Source: Carex sylvatica
Lineage: Eukaryota > Streptophyta > Magnoliopsida > Poales > Cyperaceae
NCBI GenBank assembly: GCA_964058845.1
Contig: CAXKVR010000010.1
Coordinates: forward strand, 124,001 to 188,000
Direction of reading: 5' to 3'
Length of the DNA stretch: 64,000 bases
Position numbers and translations under genes: made by a program. Positions 48,545 through 60,117 of the stretch are shown here, in pieces (position 1 is the stretch's first letter; every line of letters starts with the position of its first letter). The notes under the pieces are model-generated. The model was given only the letters and a program-made list of their open reading frames with translations, searched no databases and was not told where the DNA came from.

Positions 48545-48720
48545 GTTTCGGTTCCTGTTTCTTTCAGGAGCAATGTGCTTCGGCTTTAACAGAACAGGTG
48601 CAGTTTTTGTATTTTCCGGAACAGCCCGTAACAACTATGTTTTTGTCTGAAACTGTAAGTTTCGGCCTCTGTTTCTTTCAGAAACATTATGTTTTGGCCT
48701 TTCCAGAACAAGATATTTTT
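48545..48720 (+). repeat. 114-bp spaced tandem duplication
   Basis: GTTTCGGTTCCTGTTTCTTT at 48545 recurs as GTTTCGGCCTCTGTTTCTTT at 48659. Both are followed by CAG, a CAATGTGCTTCGGC / CATTATGTTTTGGC block and CAGAACA. Related CAGAAACAGTCAGGAACC sequence downstream is partly inverted. No protein or RNA is recognised. Confidence 0.75.
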
Positions 48721-50125
48721 TATGCATCCCCAGAAACAGTCAGGAACCATCTGTTTCAGCCAAGACATACTCTGTTTTGCTGGTAACGATTGTACGTAGT
48801 TTCAACAAATTATTTAGGACCTTAAATGTGAGAGATAATAATAAGTAATTACTTATTACGAGTAGTTGACCACAAACTGACATATTTATTTTTAAGGTTT
48901 TGAAGAGCTGTATGACTAGGATTCATGTGCCTACGTACCAACTTCTATATAAATATAAAAGTGTATCCATTAATTTCATGATGAGATAGCATGAGTTCAT
49001 TTTAAAGTGTATTTTTATTCTCACTCATTATTTTAATGCAAGAATACATCAATTGAAATTAGTAGATCAGAATAAAGAGGAAATAGTAATTTTTGATGTG
49101 GTGCTATTCGGATTAGTAAAATTATTATTTAGATTTTTGGTTATATATTTAGAATAATGAATAGTTGTAATCGAGGAATAATAGTATTAATGTGGTGTTA
49201 AGAAAGGAGAAAGATAGATAAATGGGTCTCAAATAAATTTTTACAGTGTAGAGATGACAGAAGTGACATTAACTTCATTATATCAAGAATATGTCTATCA
49301 AAGTTCGAAAAATTCAACACACGTGCCTAGAGAATTGTAATTGTATGTGTTAAAAGAAATTAGAAAATGATAAAATAAACTAGCCAAGTGTTTACAAAAA
49401 TAATATTATTGTTAAATAACTTGTTCAATATTTTTTACAATTACACTATTACACTGCCGTATTTTTTTTTTATGTTAAAACTAACTTTGTCTTAAAGATA
49501 ATGAGGGATACAATAATTATTTTGATAATCTTGCCAATAAATTTTCAAAAATAATAATAAAATTTAAAAAGTAAAAGGTAAATTTATAGATATATCTTTG
49601 GACATATACATAATCTAATAATAAAATTTCATGCAACTTAAACATTGTTCGATAATACGAACAATATAATGACCATTAATTTCCGAGCATTAAAATTTTA
49701 AGCCACTTGAGGTACGATAAAATATATATATCAAACCTCGTCATATTTAATTGGCATGATATCTTGATAACAGAAATCATGCCTTAATGTTGAATTTTTT
49801 TTTTTTACTGTTAGTTACGTAACTAATTTAACTATTTATGAATCTATTAGGAAAAAAAATGAATTGAATACGTCCAAGAATGAACACAAAGTGAACAATT
49901 TAGAGATACACCTCTCGAGACTCGTATATATTAAGTGTAATACACATGCTGCATATTCTCTCTTTTTTTTGAAACTTTGACGGAGACTGTCAAGTATCTA
50001 TATATCATCCTACTGATTTTACCAATTCAAACTTGAATTGCTAAGATTTAATTGAGGGATGACTTGTGCATGTTGGATAATATATCCAACGTTGAGTGTA
50101 TATATAAATATAATTATGAATTGTA

Positions 50126-50550
50126 GAAAGTGACTAATGTGCATTCGTATATATATAAAGCCGAAATACATACGGTTCAAATTTAAAAATTCAAAATTCA
50201 AAAAGTTGATCTGAACCGTTTATCTTGTTCTCCATATTAATATCTGCTTGGAGAACAAATTTTACATTTTTCTGAATTGTTTACTATTTATTAAGCCACT
50301 TTGAAAATTGTTGATCCAACGGTGGCCGCTGATTTTACTGTTTTGTGCAGCCACCGTTAGATCAACAATTTTCAAAGTGGCTTAATAAATAGTAAACAAA
50401 TTCATAAAAATATAAAATTTGATCTCCAAGCATATATTAATATGGAGAACAAGATAAACGGTTCAGATCGACTTTTTGAATTTTAAAATTTCAAATTTGG
50501 ACCGTATGTATTTCGGCCCATATGCATACGAATGCAAATTAGTCACTCTC
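50126..50550. mobile_element. long-inverted-repeat element, family B, copy 3 (425 bp)
   Basis: Left terminus GAAAGTGACTAATGTGCATT, right terminus (minus strand) GAGAGTGACTAATTTGCATT, then a shared GCCGAAATACATACGG block. The core (CTCCATATTAATATCTGCTT, TTTACTATTTATTAAGCC, GATCCAACGGTGGC) matches copies 1 and 2. Flanks ATGAATTGTA (50116-50125) and ATGGATTGTA (50551-50560) match 9 of 10, consistent with a Mutator-type target duplication. Confidence 0.87.
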
Positions 50551-50560
50551 ATGGATTGTA

Positions 50561-52640
50561 TATTGTAGTAACTAAAGTAATTTAATATGAATTAAAGATA
50601 TTTTTTTAATTTATATATTTATTAGAGTGTGGCTTATAAATATGTAGAGCAATACAGATAAAGCTCATACTCATTGATGGGCTGCTTATGAGATTTTGCA
50701 ATTAAGAATAACTACTAAATATGAAAAGTCTAAATCAGGATGTCTAAATTTGAACATCTAAACCTGATGCGTCAGAATTAGAGTTTCTCTATTTAAATGA
50801 ATTGGTCTCCATGGAACAAAATATATCATTCACAATACAGTTTTGAACAACAATTATTCTACAGATATGTTGTATTATTTTCCACCATCTTAGAAAAGAG
50901 AGGAGAGATCAATTATGAAATTCAAAAGGTCTCTCAAGAGCACAATTTTGAAGCCTTGGAAGACATATTCCACGACCATACGACATATCGGCGGCAAAAA
51001 GGAACTTCTTGCCATTAGAGTCTTGTCTCCTGAACACAAAGACGGTTATTGCTCTTTCTAGAGATTGAATATTTCATGACAAATATTATGAAATTAAGTA
51101 TTATGTTATGCACTTAAAATTCATATTTTATGAATCGGCTTTGACTTAGGACTGTTCTTAGAATTTAGGTGAAAACTGTTTCTCTTTCTCTGAAAAATAA
51201 TTGTTTGATCTCTAGATGAAATATAATTATTTAATATCTAGATAAAATATAATTATTTGATATCTATATAAAATATAAGTGTTTGATGCACACGTCTATG
51301 TTGTTGATCTTTAGAGGTTTGTTACAATAGCAAACAATTAGAAAGAAAAGTGCTAACTAGTATATATTTATTTTCATATCAATATCTCAAAAAAAAAATA
51401 ATGCTATTTGATATCAAAAATATTTTATTTTAGAATAGTATAAACAATCTTATAAAAATGTATAAATTTATTGAAGTGCAGATAGAAAAAATTATATTGT
51501 GCACGAATAATTTTTCAATAAGATAAAAGAAGCAACTTCTGATGTATCAATAAAGAAAATAATAAACTATTTGAAATAGGATCAAAATAAAAAAAAAAAA
51601 TTTAAACTCCATCCTAATTTAGGTCTCTCGGGTGACTCTGTATTGAAGTAAAATTAAAAGGTACTTCTTTTTGAAAAATTGAAATTAGTATGAAATTAAA
51701 TCCGCCTCAACGCAGATTAGACGACTTAAGACTAAACGGTCGAATTCCGTTAAATAATTTTTTTTTTAAAAAAAAAAAATCAAAATAGAACCTTCCAAAA
51801 CCAATTACAGAGATAAGTTATTTCTACAAAATGATAAGTGATAACCTACCAAGCAAAAATCAACAATGAACTTTCCAAATGAAAGTGACAAACTAACAGC
51901 GCACACATTTCTATACACTAATAAATGCAGCCACCGTTTCAGCACACATTTTCTGACCATAACAAAAAAATGTACACACTATTTTAGAATTGCCATACGC
52001 ATCAGGCATCCCTATCTAATTTGATTGGTTGGTTGATTGATTGTCATTAGAGTTCCGTATAGTCAATTGCAAAGATTAATCCTCTTCTTCTGTGTCGCTT
52101 TCTAGTTTGAATTTGATATATGTTGCACGTGCATTGAAGAAAATGCCAAATAATTACAAAAGGAAAAAAACATAAAAAGGTTCAAAGAGAGGATCAAATA
52201 TATTGGAAGAGATCGGTAGAAAACTAGCCATTAAATGTATTCAGAGTCAATGAGATGCCTTTCAAGTCTGTACAACTCCCATCTTTGTTTTATACTTTTA
52301 TTTATTCCTCACCATTTAATATGCGCTTCTAGAATATATGAGGTGGCAAGAACCAAATATTTCTTCTATGCTTCCAACCGAACTCATAGGTAATTAGATA
52401 ATCAATTAATAATTTTTAGTTTATGTATCATAATATCACGAGTAGAAATTTATGAAATAAACTTATACATGTAATTATAATTATATGTTTTGACCGCTTA
52501 ATTTTAAGGTGAAATAGATGAATTAATATTTTTTAAGAGATAAATTTAGTTTCATTTATCTATACTATTTTATTATTCTACTCTTCTATTATCATCTATT
52601 ATCAACTGAACACGATCGAAATAGTGAGAAATTAAAGCAT
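50561..52640. other. AT-rich intergenic region
   Basis: No gene recognised. The 73-codon open frame at 50797-51018 has no motif and no splice context that I can interpret. Confidence 0.45.
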
Positions 52641-52649
52641 ATTCTAAAT

Positions 52650-52814
52650 GGAACCGAATCCTCTGTCCCTCTGGAGGCAGAAATTTTCTGTCTCCAAAGT
52701 CATTGCATATGGATCCGAAGTGGGTCTCTAGTTCAAAAATAAACAGTGACCGGCTTCATACTCAATGACTGAGAAGACAGAAAATTTCTACACCCAGTGA
52801 CAGAATTTGAGTTC
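52650..52814. mobile_element. Mutator-type MITE, separate family (165 bp)
   Basis: The arms share GCAGAAATTTTCTGTCTCCA / GTAGAAATTTTCTGTCTTCT (right arm read on the minus strand) and a CAGTCATTG/AAGTCATTG block. Outer ends GGAACCGAATCCTCTGTCC and GAACTCAAATTCTGTC are imperfect. The 9-bp flank ATTCTAAAT is exact at 52641-52649 and 52815-52823. Confidence 0.8.
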
Positions 52815-52823
52815 ATTCTAAAT

Positions 52824-53436
52824 TCCATTTTGCCCCACTTTTTCTCAATTTCAATTATTTGCCGAACGGGCCATTGGAAAAATTAGATAATCTATGCGCA
52901 CTCATGGCCATTTTCCCTACCTTATTTCTCTTTCAGAGCAAGTGGTTTAAAATAGGCTCTTGGCCCGTTAATCAAATAGCCTAATGTGCCCCACACCACA
53001 TCAGACCCGGATATGAAGTTGGTTTAAATTTGACTGAATTAGTTACTCTTATGCGACATGACTAATTTCATATATAAGCCTGTTGGTTTCATATTGTGCC
53101 GTATTCTCATTTTGCCATTTGATCAATCGGGCTGCATACATGAACTCCTCATCAAAATAAGACAACTTCGGCTTTAGGAAAATCAACACTTAAATTAGCA
53201 GGTCATCGTTAAGTACAATGGAAGGAATTATGCCGTCTGCAGTTGTGCATTGAAGAAAATTTGCAATGGGCAAGCAGGGTGTGTGCGCTTCACATTCTAG
53301 AAATTAAGAGATTATCTGGTGAGTTTTTCCGTGCAAAGCCATACGGTTCTTTTCTAGAAATTGGGAGATTATCTTCTGCTGAGTTTTTCTGTGTAGAGCC
53401 GTGTGATTCTTTTAGGAGATTATCCTCTGCTGAGTT
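52824..53436. other. intergenic with a triplicated motif
   Basis: Three spaced copies of (A)GGAGATTATC followed by CTGCTGAGTTTTTC lie at about 53309, 53366 and 53415. They lead straight into the inverted copy of the eEF2 3' UTR. A chance open frame spans them. Confidence 0.55.
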
Positions 53437-53552
53437 TTTCTTGTTGTTTTGTTATTTTTGGTGTTTACCAGTTGGTGGTTGTGATGGGTATTGAGAACAC
53501 TGTTGTTAAGTGTAGTAGTCTATCAGTGTCTTTTGGTTCATGGTGACATTTT
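53437..53552 (+). repeat. reverse-complement copy of the eEF2 3' UTR
   Basis: About 116 bp on the plus strand (TTTCTTGTTGTTTTGTTATT through GTGTAGTAGTCTATCAGTGT to GGTGACATTTT) is the same as the minus strand at 54322-54205, differing by a 2-bp deletion. It lies 0.65 kb downstream of the original in inverted orientation. Confidence 0.95.
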
Positions 53553-54204
53553 TCTAGAAATTAGGAGATTATCAAAACAAACAGATCAGATTAAAAGCTC
53601 CTCACAGCTTCACACGAAAAAACTCAGCACAAGATAGCATTCCCTAAAAATTGGGGTTCTAAATATGAACTAAGCCTTGCGAAAAAAAAATGCAACAAAG
53701 CTCGTTAGCTACAGGCTACAGCACCTGATTCCTCAATAGCAGAAACTGGTTATTTCAATAAAATAAAAATAAAAAAAACAGTTGCTGAATATTGGCATCC
53801 CGAGTAATAATTTGCATAGATCAAGAAATGTACCATATATATTCATTTGAAAAGCGAGTATGAATACTAAAAGGTAGCAAAGACTTATCCAACAGAGATG
53901 TACAATAATTCCCAATTATTAGCATTTCAACCCGATGTTAAACAAATTATTAGCATTTCAAGCTCCAAAAAGAACACATCAACTTATCAGCAATTTAAAC
54001 ACGAACCAAGAGGAAAAACCAAAAAAGTTTGTAGCGATTATTCTAACTACAAACTTTAACCCACCAGAAAGACAACTCAGAGAACATATAGGCACCAAAC
54101 CATTATCGGAAGCAATTATTGTAATTAAGACCAAAAACACATCCTCAGTCAATATTCAAAATGTAACACTACACTAACAAATAAAACCGTTCACATGCTT
54201 TAGC

Positions 54205-54322
54205 AAAATGTCACCATGAACCAAAAGACACTGATAGACTACTACACTTAACAACAGAGTGTTCTCAATACCCATCACAACCACCAACTGGTAAACACCA
54301 AAAATAACAAAACAACAAGAAA
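54205..54322 (-). repeat. eEF2 3' UTR segment duplicated in inverted orientation
   Basis: Begins 45 bp past the eEF2 stop codon and lies in the presumed 3' UTR. Its inverted partner is 53437-53552. A transcript running through both could fold into a stem of about 115 bp. Confidence 0.9.
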
Positions 54323-54367
54323 CAAAACTATGCGCACCCAGGCGCAGACCACAGTAAGATACCAAAT

Positions 54368-57300
54368 TTAGAGCTTGTCTTCGAAGTCTGACAGCGGGGT
54401 CATCTGCTCCTTCAATCCCTTCCTCTTGCGAATATCATGCACAAGGGTGGCAGCCTGGGACCCAGCCTCAAGTGGGTCAGACATCATCATATCCCAGTGA
54501 TCGAACACACACTGTGGGAAGGCCTGGCCAGAGGTGGCAGCACGCAATGTGCCGGAGAAACCAAAGGATTCAATAACCGGCAGATAGGCCTTGATGTTGT
54601 ACAGAGGGGTACCAGGCCTCTGCATTTCCTCAAACACGTGACCTCTCTTCTGATTCAGCACACCATAGATACCACCAAGGGCACCCTCAGGGGCCTGGAT
54701 CTCGACCAAGTAAACAGGCTCGAGCAGCCTGGGCTTGGCTGTGATTTGAGATGCATAGATGACACGCCTAGCAGTTGGGATGACCTGGCCACCACCACGA
54801 TGGATGGCATCAGCATGGAGCACCACATCACATACCTCAAAGCAGATACCACGCATGTTCTCTTCAGCCAAGGCACCTTCTTTGGAGGCCCACTGGAAAC
54901 CAGCCACAACAGAATCCTTGATTTCATTCAAGTACTGGACTCCCTTACACATATCAACAACCATGTTCGGGCCAGTTGTCTCGGGTCCAAAACACCAGAT
55001 CTTCTTGGCAAGATCCTTATCCCATCCAAACTCCTCAGCAAGAATCTTAGAGCGCACCTTTGGGTCATCACGTGGGCCGATGCGGCCATCATCAATGGCC
55101 TCAGCAAGACCTTCCTCCAAGGGGCGGGCCTCCATGTAGAGACGGTTGTGCTTGTTTGGGGACTTGCTCATGACAGTGCGGCATGACTTCTCAAGGACAG
55201 TCTCACGGAAGGAGACAACAGGTGGGGAGACGACAATCTCAGCACCACCCATGAAATCATCTTGGAGATCCTTGAGGCAGATCTCAAGATGAAGCTCACC
55301 AGCACCAGCAATAATGTGCTCGCCAGATTCTTCAATAGTACAGAGAACCATAGGGTCTGACTTGGCAAGACGCTTCAGCCCTTCGACCAGCTTGGGCAAG
55401 TCGGATGCGGTTTTGCATTGGACAGCAACACGCACAACAGGTGACACAGAGAACTTCATTGCACGGATCGGGCAGGCATCAACCTCCTTCTCGTTAGTCA
55501 GAGTAGCATTCTTGGTGATAAACTGATCCAGACCAACCAAGGCCACAGTGTTACCACATGGAACATCCTCAACTGACTCCTGTTTCTTACCCATCCAGAT
55601 AACAGTTCGCTGGACACTCTTCACATAAAGATCTTTCTTCTGGCCAGGTACATAGTTGGGACCCATGATTCTGACCTTCATGCCAGTTGAGACTTTGCCA
55701 GCAAACACACGGCCGAAAGCAAAGAAACGGCCCTTGTCAGAGGCAGGAATCATTTTTGACACATAGAGCATGAGAGGGCCCTCGGGATCACAGTTCCTGA
55801 TGGCATTAGCATATTGATCATCCAGCGGGCCCTCATACAAGTTCTCCACACGATACCTCTGGGCTGTGTGTGGGGAGGGGAGGTGGAATATCATCATCTC
55901 CAGTAGAGCAGTGCTGGCAGGAAGCCAATTTTGCATGACACGCTTCATCAAGGCTTTGCCAACAAGCTCCTTCTCATCAGACTTCATGCTCACACCAAGC
56001 TTTTGAAGCATAGGCCACAGCTTCTCTTTCTGGTCAGCCATACAAGTAGCAATGATCTGCTTGATTGGCTCATAGCAGAATTGCACAAACCCACGCTTGC
56101 AAGTGGGGGACCCAGAGTTCTTGGTGGTCCACTTTTTGGTAGCAGGGTCAAAGTAGTTCTCACCCCAGAGCCTCTCCATCATCTTACTCTCATCAACACC
56201 GAACTTGGCAGCATACATCTTGGCAAAGTTTGTGAGTGTAAAGGCCCAGCCGTGAAGACCAGCAGAGAAGGCAACTGTACCTTTCTCAGGGTACACTTGC
56301 ACATCACCCAAAAGCGGGTCCTCATAGGTGGCCATGATAACATTGGCGTTCTCGATCACACGAGAGAAGGTCTGGTACGCCTCCTCTCCCTCAACTTGGA
56401 GCTCAAGGAAGCAACGGTCCATCTTGTTGACAGTCAAGACAGGCCTGATCCTCTCACCAAGGGCCTGACGAAGCACAGTCTCGGTCTGGACACAGACACC
56501 CTCAATACAGTCGACGACAACAAGGGCACCATCAGTGATACGCAATGCGGCAGTGACTTCAGAGGAGAAGTCAACGTGCCCGGGGGAGTCAATGAGGTTG
56601 ATGAGGTACTCATTGCCAACACGATCTCCCTTGTAATTCTTGAGAGATTCGTCAGTCATCTCATAGTAGAGCGAGATACCGGTGGATTTGATGGTGATAC
56701 CACGCTCAGCCTCATCAGCGCGAGTATCAGTCATACGGACATCACCGGCAGTCTCCTGGGCAATAATACCAGCAGCAGCCACAAGTGAGTCAGTAAGAGT
56801 TGATTTTCCTGTTCACAGTACAGCAAAATTATATGTTAGACTTGATTGCTACAAAAAAGGAGCATATCAGTGAAACTAAAATCAACATTAATGCTATAAA
56901 ATAAACATGTGCAACATCACTAATATAAATTACAAAAAGAAATTACAGAACACGCCTATTCATTCAGCCAAACACCCAATGTCAATTTTCTGGTTACACC
57001 TGTGGATCTAGCTAACAACAAAAGTAATAGAACTAAGTTAGGTTAAAGGTACTATGCATTTGGAACAGAGACAGTGTGGTAGCCATTCCACAAGATACCA
57101 TGCCACACTTGTAAAAATAAAGCTAAAAATGAACTAACAGCAATGTCCTGCCTTTTTGCTATTCACATAATGTATTTACACTATTGCTTTAATAGAAATG
57201 GTGTGCAAATATGTTGAACAGATAACTTTAATTTTAAGTATAAAGATATCTTTGCAGGAAAAACAAACAGATACGAGAATCTAGCTATGATTCTATAATA

Positions 57301-57508
57301 AGAATCTCTATAAGCACAATTCTACAATAAACTTGAAACAATAAGATCACACAGGAAAAGTAACTTGGGCATCAAAACTAAAAGATAAAATTGAAACAAT
57401 AGGAAAAAGCATCATACCGTGATCGACATGAGCAATGACAGACATGTTTCTGATGTTATGCTTCATGTCCATAATACGGCGGAGCTCATCTGCTGTGAAC
57501 TTCACCAT
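54368..57508 (-). CDS. EEF2: translation elongation factor eEF2
   Basis: GTPase that drives ribosomal translocation in the cytosol. Two coding exons, 57508-57418 and 56808-54368, sum to 2532 nt (843 aa), the usual plant eEF2 length. The phase-1 intron splits the P-loop AHVDHG/KST. Visible motifs: [15 protein letters not shown] (switch I), [11 protein letters not shown] (G3), NKMDR (G4), and domain IV with DAIHRGGGQ, whose His is the diphthamide site. The TDTRADE segment holds the threonine phosphorylated in eukaryotic eEF2. The C-terminus FEDKL is conserved. Large antisense open frames over it (54437-55186, 55931-56788) reflect its codon bias. The leader appears to carry another intron (57550-58003). 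Confidence 0.98.
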
Positions 57509-58170
57509 CTTGACTGAACTTTTGGCTCACAAAAATCTCAAATACAATCCTGTTTATTAGAACATATAAAGGTTAACAAAACAATAAGATGCTACAGAAA
57601 GGCAACTCTTAACAAATTCTATCTACGGGCTGTGAGGAGAAACCTCTATTTAATTTTCAATTATTTCCAGTTTGGATTGAAGAAAACAATTAATATAAAG
57701 CAGATCTAAGATCTGACGAAGATCTTCAGATCTGCAACCTAAAGTTTACCGATAACATTATCATACTAAATTACAAAGAGAGAAAAAACGACACTCCGGA
57801 ACTTTTTTAATTATCCTATATATTAGTTTTTCGACCTCCTTCACAATTAATCTCAAGCAACAACAGCTAATAGATAACTAGAAAGAAACTAACACTACGA
57901 CCAATCAAGTCTTCTCAAGCTAGATCAGCTCAGACTCAGGATTTGACCGATCCCCGCCCAGAGAAGTATACAGAGAAAAATAAATTAACACGAAAACAAT
58001 TACCTAGATAAAAGAAGATGATCGGAGAGGCCTAGATCGGCGCGAGAAAAGAAGTATCCCCGGCGGCGGCGCCTAAGAGAAATACAGAGAGAATAGAAAG
58101 AAAGAAGTGTGAGGCTTTAGATGTGGCTGGATAATATAAGTGGGTTTTAGCCGGACTAAAAATAGCCCAC
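57509..58170 (-). promoter_or_regulatory. EEF2: eEF2 leader with intron and promoter
   Basis: On the minus strand a donor TCTAG/GTAATTG at 58004/58003 and an acceptor AAACAG/GATTG at 57550/57549 define a probable 454-nt leader intron. Upstream are TTATATTAT (TATA box, 58131-58138), an AAACCCAC telo-box-like motif and GTGGGCTAT, a site II element (58164-58169). This combination is common in promoters of plant translation genes. A GGCGCCGCCGCCGGGG patch sits in the leader near 58060. Confidence 0.7.
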
Positions 58171-58599
58171 AAATATCTACGGCGCAAGATAGTTCTGTCT
58201 GAATCCGGTGTAATATTTAACAGGAAATGTAATCAAGCCGACAATGGGGTCAATAATTCATTCTGTATGAGTTGACTTTTATGAGACAGTGCACCAAGAG
58301 CAGCTGGTGAAGTTGTGAATCGTGGAATGGGAAAAGAGGGAGACTTAGGGTTTAGTTTTGGGAGCATGAACTGATGATCGTTGGATTTGGATCAAACGAC
58401 TTCTAGAGAAACACGACAAGAGTCGGTCGGTGCCTCTCGGTGCTTTCTTTTCGAACGTTTGATCTCCATCGTACAGTGTACTCTTTCGTCTAAAGGGAAC
58501 GGGTCTGCTTCGACTATGCGTGGTTGTGTGGTCGGCACGAAAGCATCTTTGGATTTGATTCGAGGAATTAAAATGTGCTTTGGATATTGCCATTAGATC
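58171..58599. other. upstream flank of eEF2
   Basis: No gene recognised. Overlapping short open frames on both strands (58345-58680, 58381-58596) lack motifs. Confidence 0.45.
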
Positions 58600-58931
58600 T
58601 AGGGGTGCAAACGGGGTGGATATTATATGCTCGTATCCGCATCTGTATCCGAAAATTAGATACGGATATTCAATATTCAAATATCTGTGCGAATACAGAT
58701 ACGGATATAATTTTGAATGTTAATTATCCGTATTTAAATAATAGATATATATCATATAGTTTATCATAAATTATAAAAAAAATTATGTATATATCTATGG
58801 ATATCCGCTATCCGATTCGTATCTGTATGTATCCGTCCAATATCTAATTCGTATCTGTATCCGAAAATTAAAAGCGGATACAGATATGATTTCACCACTA
58901 TCTGATCCGTATCCGATCCGTTGCACCCCTA
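58600..58931. mobile_element. hAT-type non-autonomous element, copy 2 (332 bp)
   Basis: Termini TAGGGGTGCAAACGG (left) and TAGGGGTGCAACGGAT (right, minus strand). Flanking 8-mers ATTAGATC (58592-58599) and TTTAGATC (58932-58939) match 7 of 8. The interior is full of GTATCCG/CGGATAC motifs in both orientations, as in the element at 10694-11336. No coding capacity. Confidence 0.88.
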
Positions 58932-58939
58932 TTTAGATC

Positions 58940-59997
58940 CCTTGATTTTATTTTATTGGAGTAGACAACTAGACATGAAGCATTTGTCTTTAAATTGTAA
59001 ATTCAGTGATGACTATACTGCATGTTGCAGGAATACGAACTTCACTGCTAACTTAAACAAAGGTTGTTATTTCAAATTTTTTTTATTTTTTATCAAGAAT
59101 CCGAATTTTCATTGCAAAACTATAGTAGCAATTACAGTACAACTGGATACCGGATCCGCATGACAAAAACTAAAACAAGATACCAAACGCTGAACAGTAC
59201 ATGTCTCACGTAACAAACAAGAGGCGAGAAAAAAGTACAGTCATTTAGAAAGTGATGTATTCAATGGCGGAATCAAGAAGGTTCAGGGTAAGCACTTGTT
59301 TATTTTTGGGTTAGAAATTTTTTTAGACCTAGTATTTTTAAACTATAATATTTACTTTTGAATTTAATTTACAGTCCAGTAGAAAAAATTGTGCAAAAAA
59401 GAAAGCCAAAGAATATCAATATTTTGTGCCTGCTTCTGATCAAAATCCTTAATCCGCCCTTGGATGTATTGCCCTGTTATAAAGAACATCCGTCTAGACC
59501 GATTAATCAGCTAATTAGTCGTTGGCGGTGATCAAATCGTTATGAAATTTTTCAACTAATTGACCGATTATTTCTGATTATTTACGATTAATCATTTAGC
59601 GATACCATGTTTGTTCGATAAGCGCATACTGTTATCTGTAACACTGGCCCGGATAGCTAGATGGTGAGCTTCATGTTACTTTCTCTCGATACAATTATAA
59701 CTTTGTTAGCGAGACTTAAGTGGAATGAGATCCAGTGCTCTTCTCCTGCTATTCTCTCTATCTCTCTCCTCCTCTCTCTCCCACGTGATTCTCTTTCTCT
59801 CTCTCCTCTTTTTTTAAGAGAGAGATAGAGAGAACAAAAGAGCAGCGAATACACATCCATCTTAAAAGTATTATGATGTTCGAAGGTGCAACATGAGCAC
59901 GCCAATCAACAATGAGAGGAACGGTTGTGTTGAAAAGTAAGAAAAATATGTACATTAAAGCAGTAAAACTAAGTGACAAGGAGCTTGATTCAGCGTT
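58940..59997. other. intergenic
   Basis: No gene recognised. A CT-rich low-complexity tract occurs at about 59750-59835 and yields chance open frames on the minus strand. Confidence 0.45.
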
Positions 59998-60017
59998 GGT
60001 AAGGTTTTGCGTGTTGT

Positions 60018-60050
<33 letters not shown>

Positions 60051-60117
60051 TGGCCCCCGTCAATTATTTTGAGTTTCAATCTTGCGACCGTACTCCCCAA
60101 GCAGAGTGTTTCAAGCA
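59998..60117 (-). pseudogene. nuclear fragment of mitochondrial SSU rRNA (rrn18)
   Basis: The minus strand contains GGTCGCAAGATTGAAACTCA, then AATTGACGGGGGCCAGCACA, GCGGTGGAGCATGTGGTTTA and ATTCGATACAACACGCAAAA. This is the conserved 16S-type region around position 900 of bacterial SSU rRNA. The ATACAAC(A)CGCAAAACC wording fits plant mitochondrial rrn18 rather than plastid or nuclear 18S, as I recall them. Only about 120 bp is recognisable and several conserved bases are changed, so it is a non-functional NUMT. Confidence 0.8.

Larger units (their letters stand above)
46800..50115. other. intergenic, repeats only
   Basis: No gene recognised. Apart from the repeats annotated separately, segments at about 47080-47180 and 48390-48490 share CGCATTAATGATTAGTTAG-like and TTCTGGAAGAAG-like strings and look like an old duplication. 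Confidence 0.45.

Noticed and set aside
54437..55186. 249-codon plus-strand open frame antisense to eEF2
   Set aside because: The opposite strand is unambiguous eEF2. The codon bias of a conserved gene leaves open antisense frames, and this one has no motif.
55931..56788. 285-codon plus-strand open frame antisense to eEF2
   Set aside because: Same reason: it mirrors eEF2 exon 2 and ends with it.
59998..60117. Functional rRNA gene
   Set aside because: Only about 120 bp of SSU rRNA is present with altered conserved bases. It fits a mitochondrial insertion.
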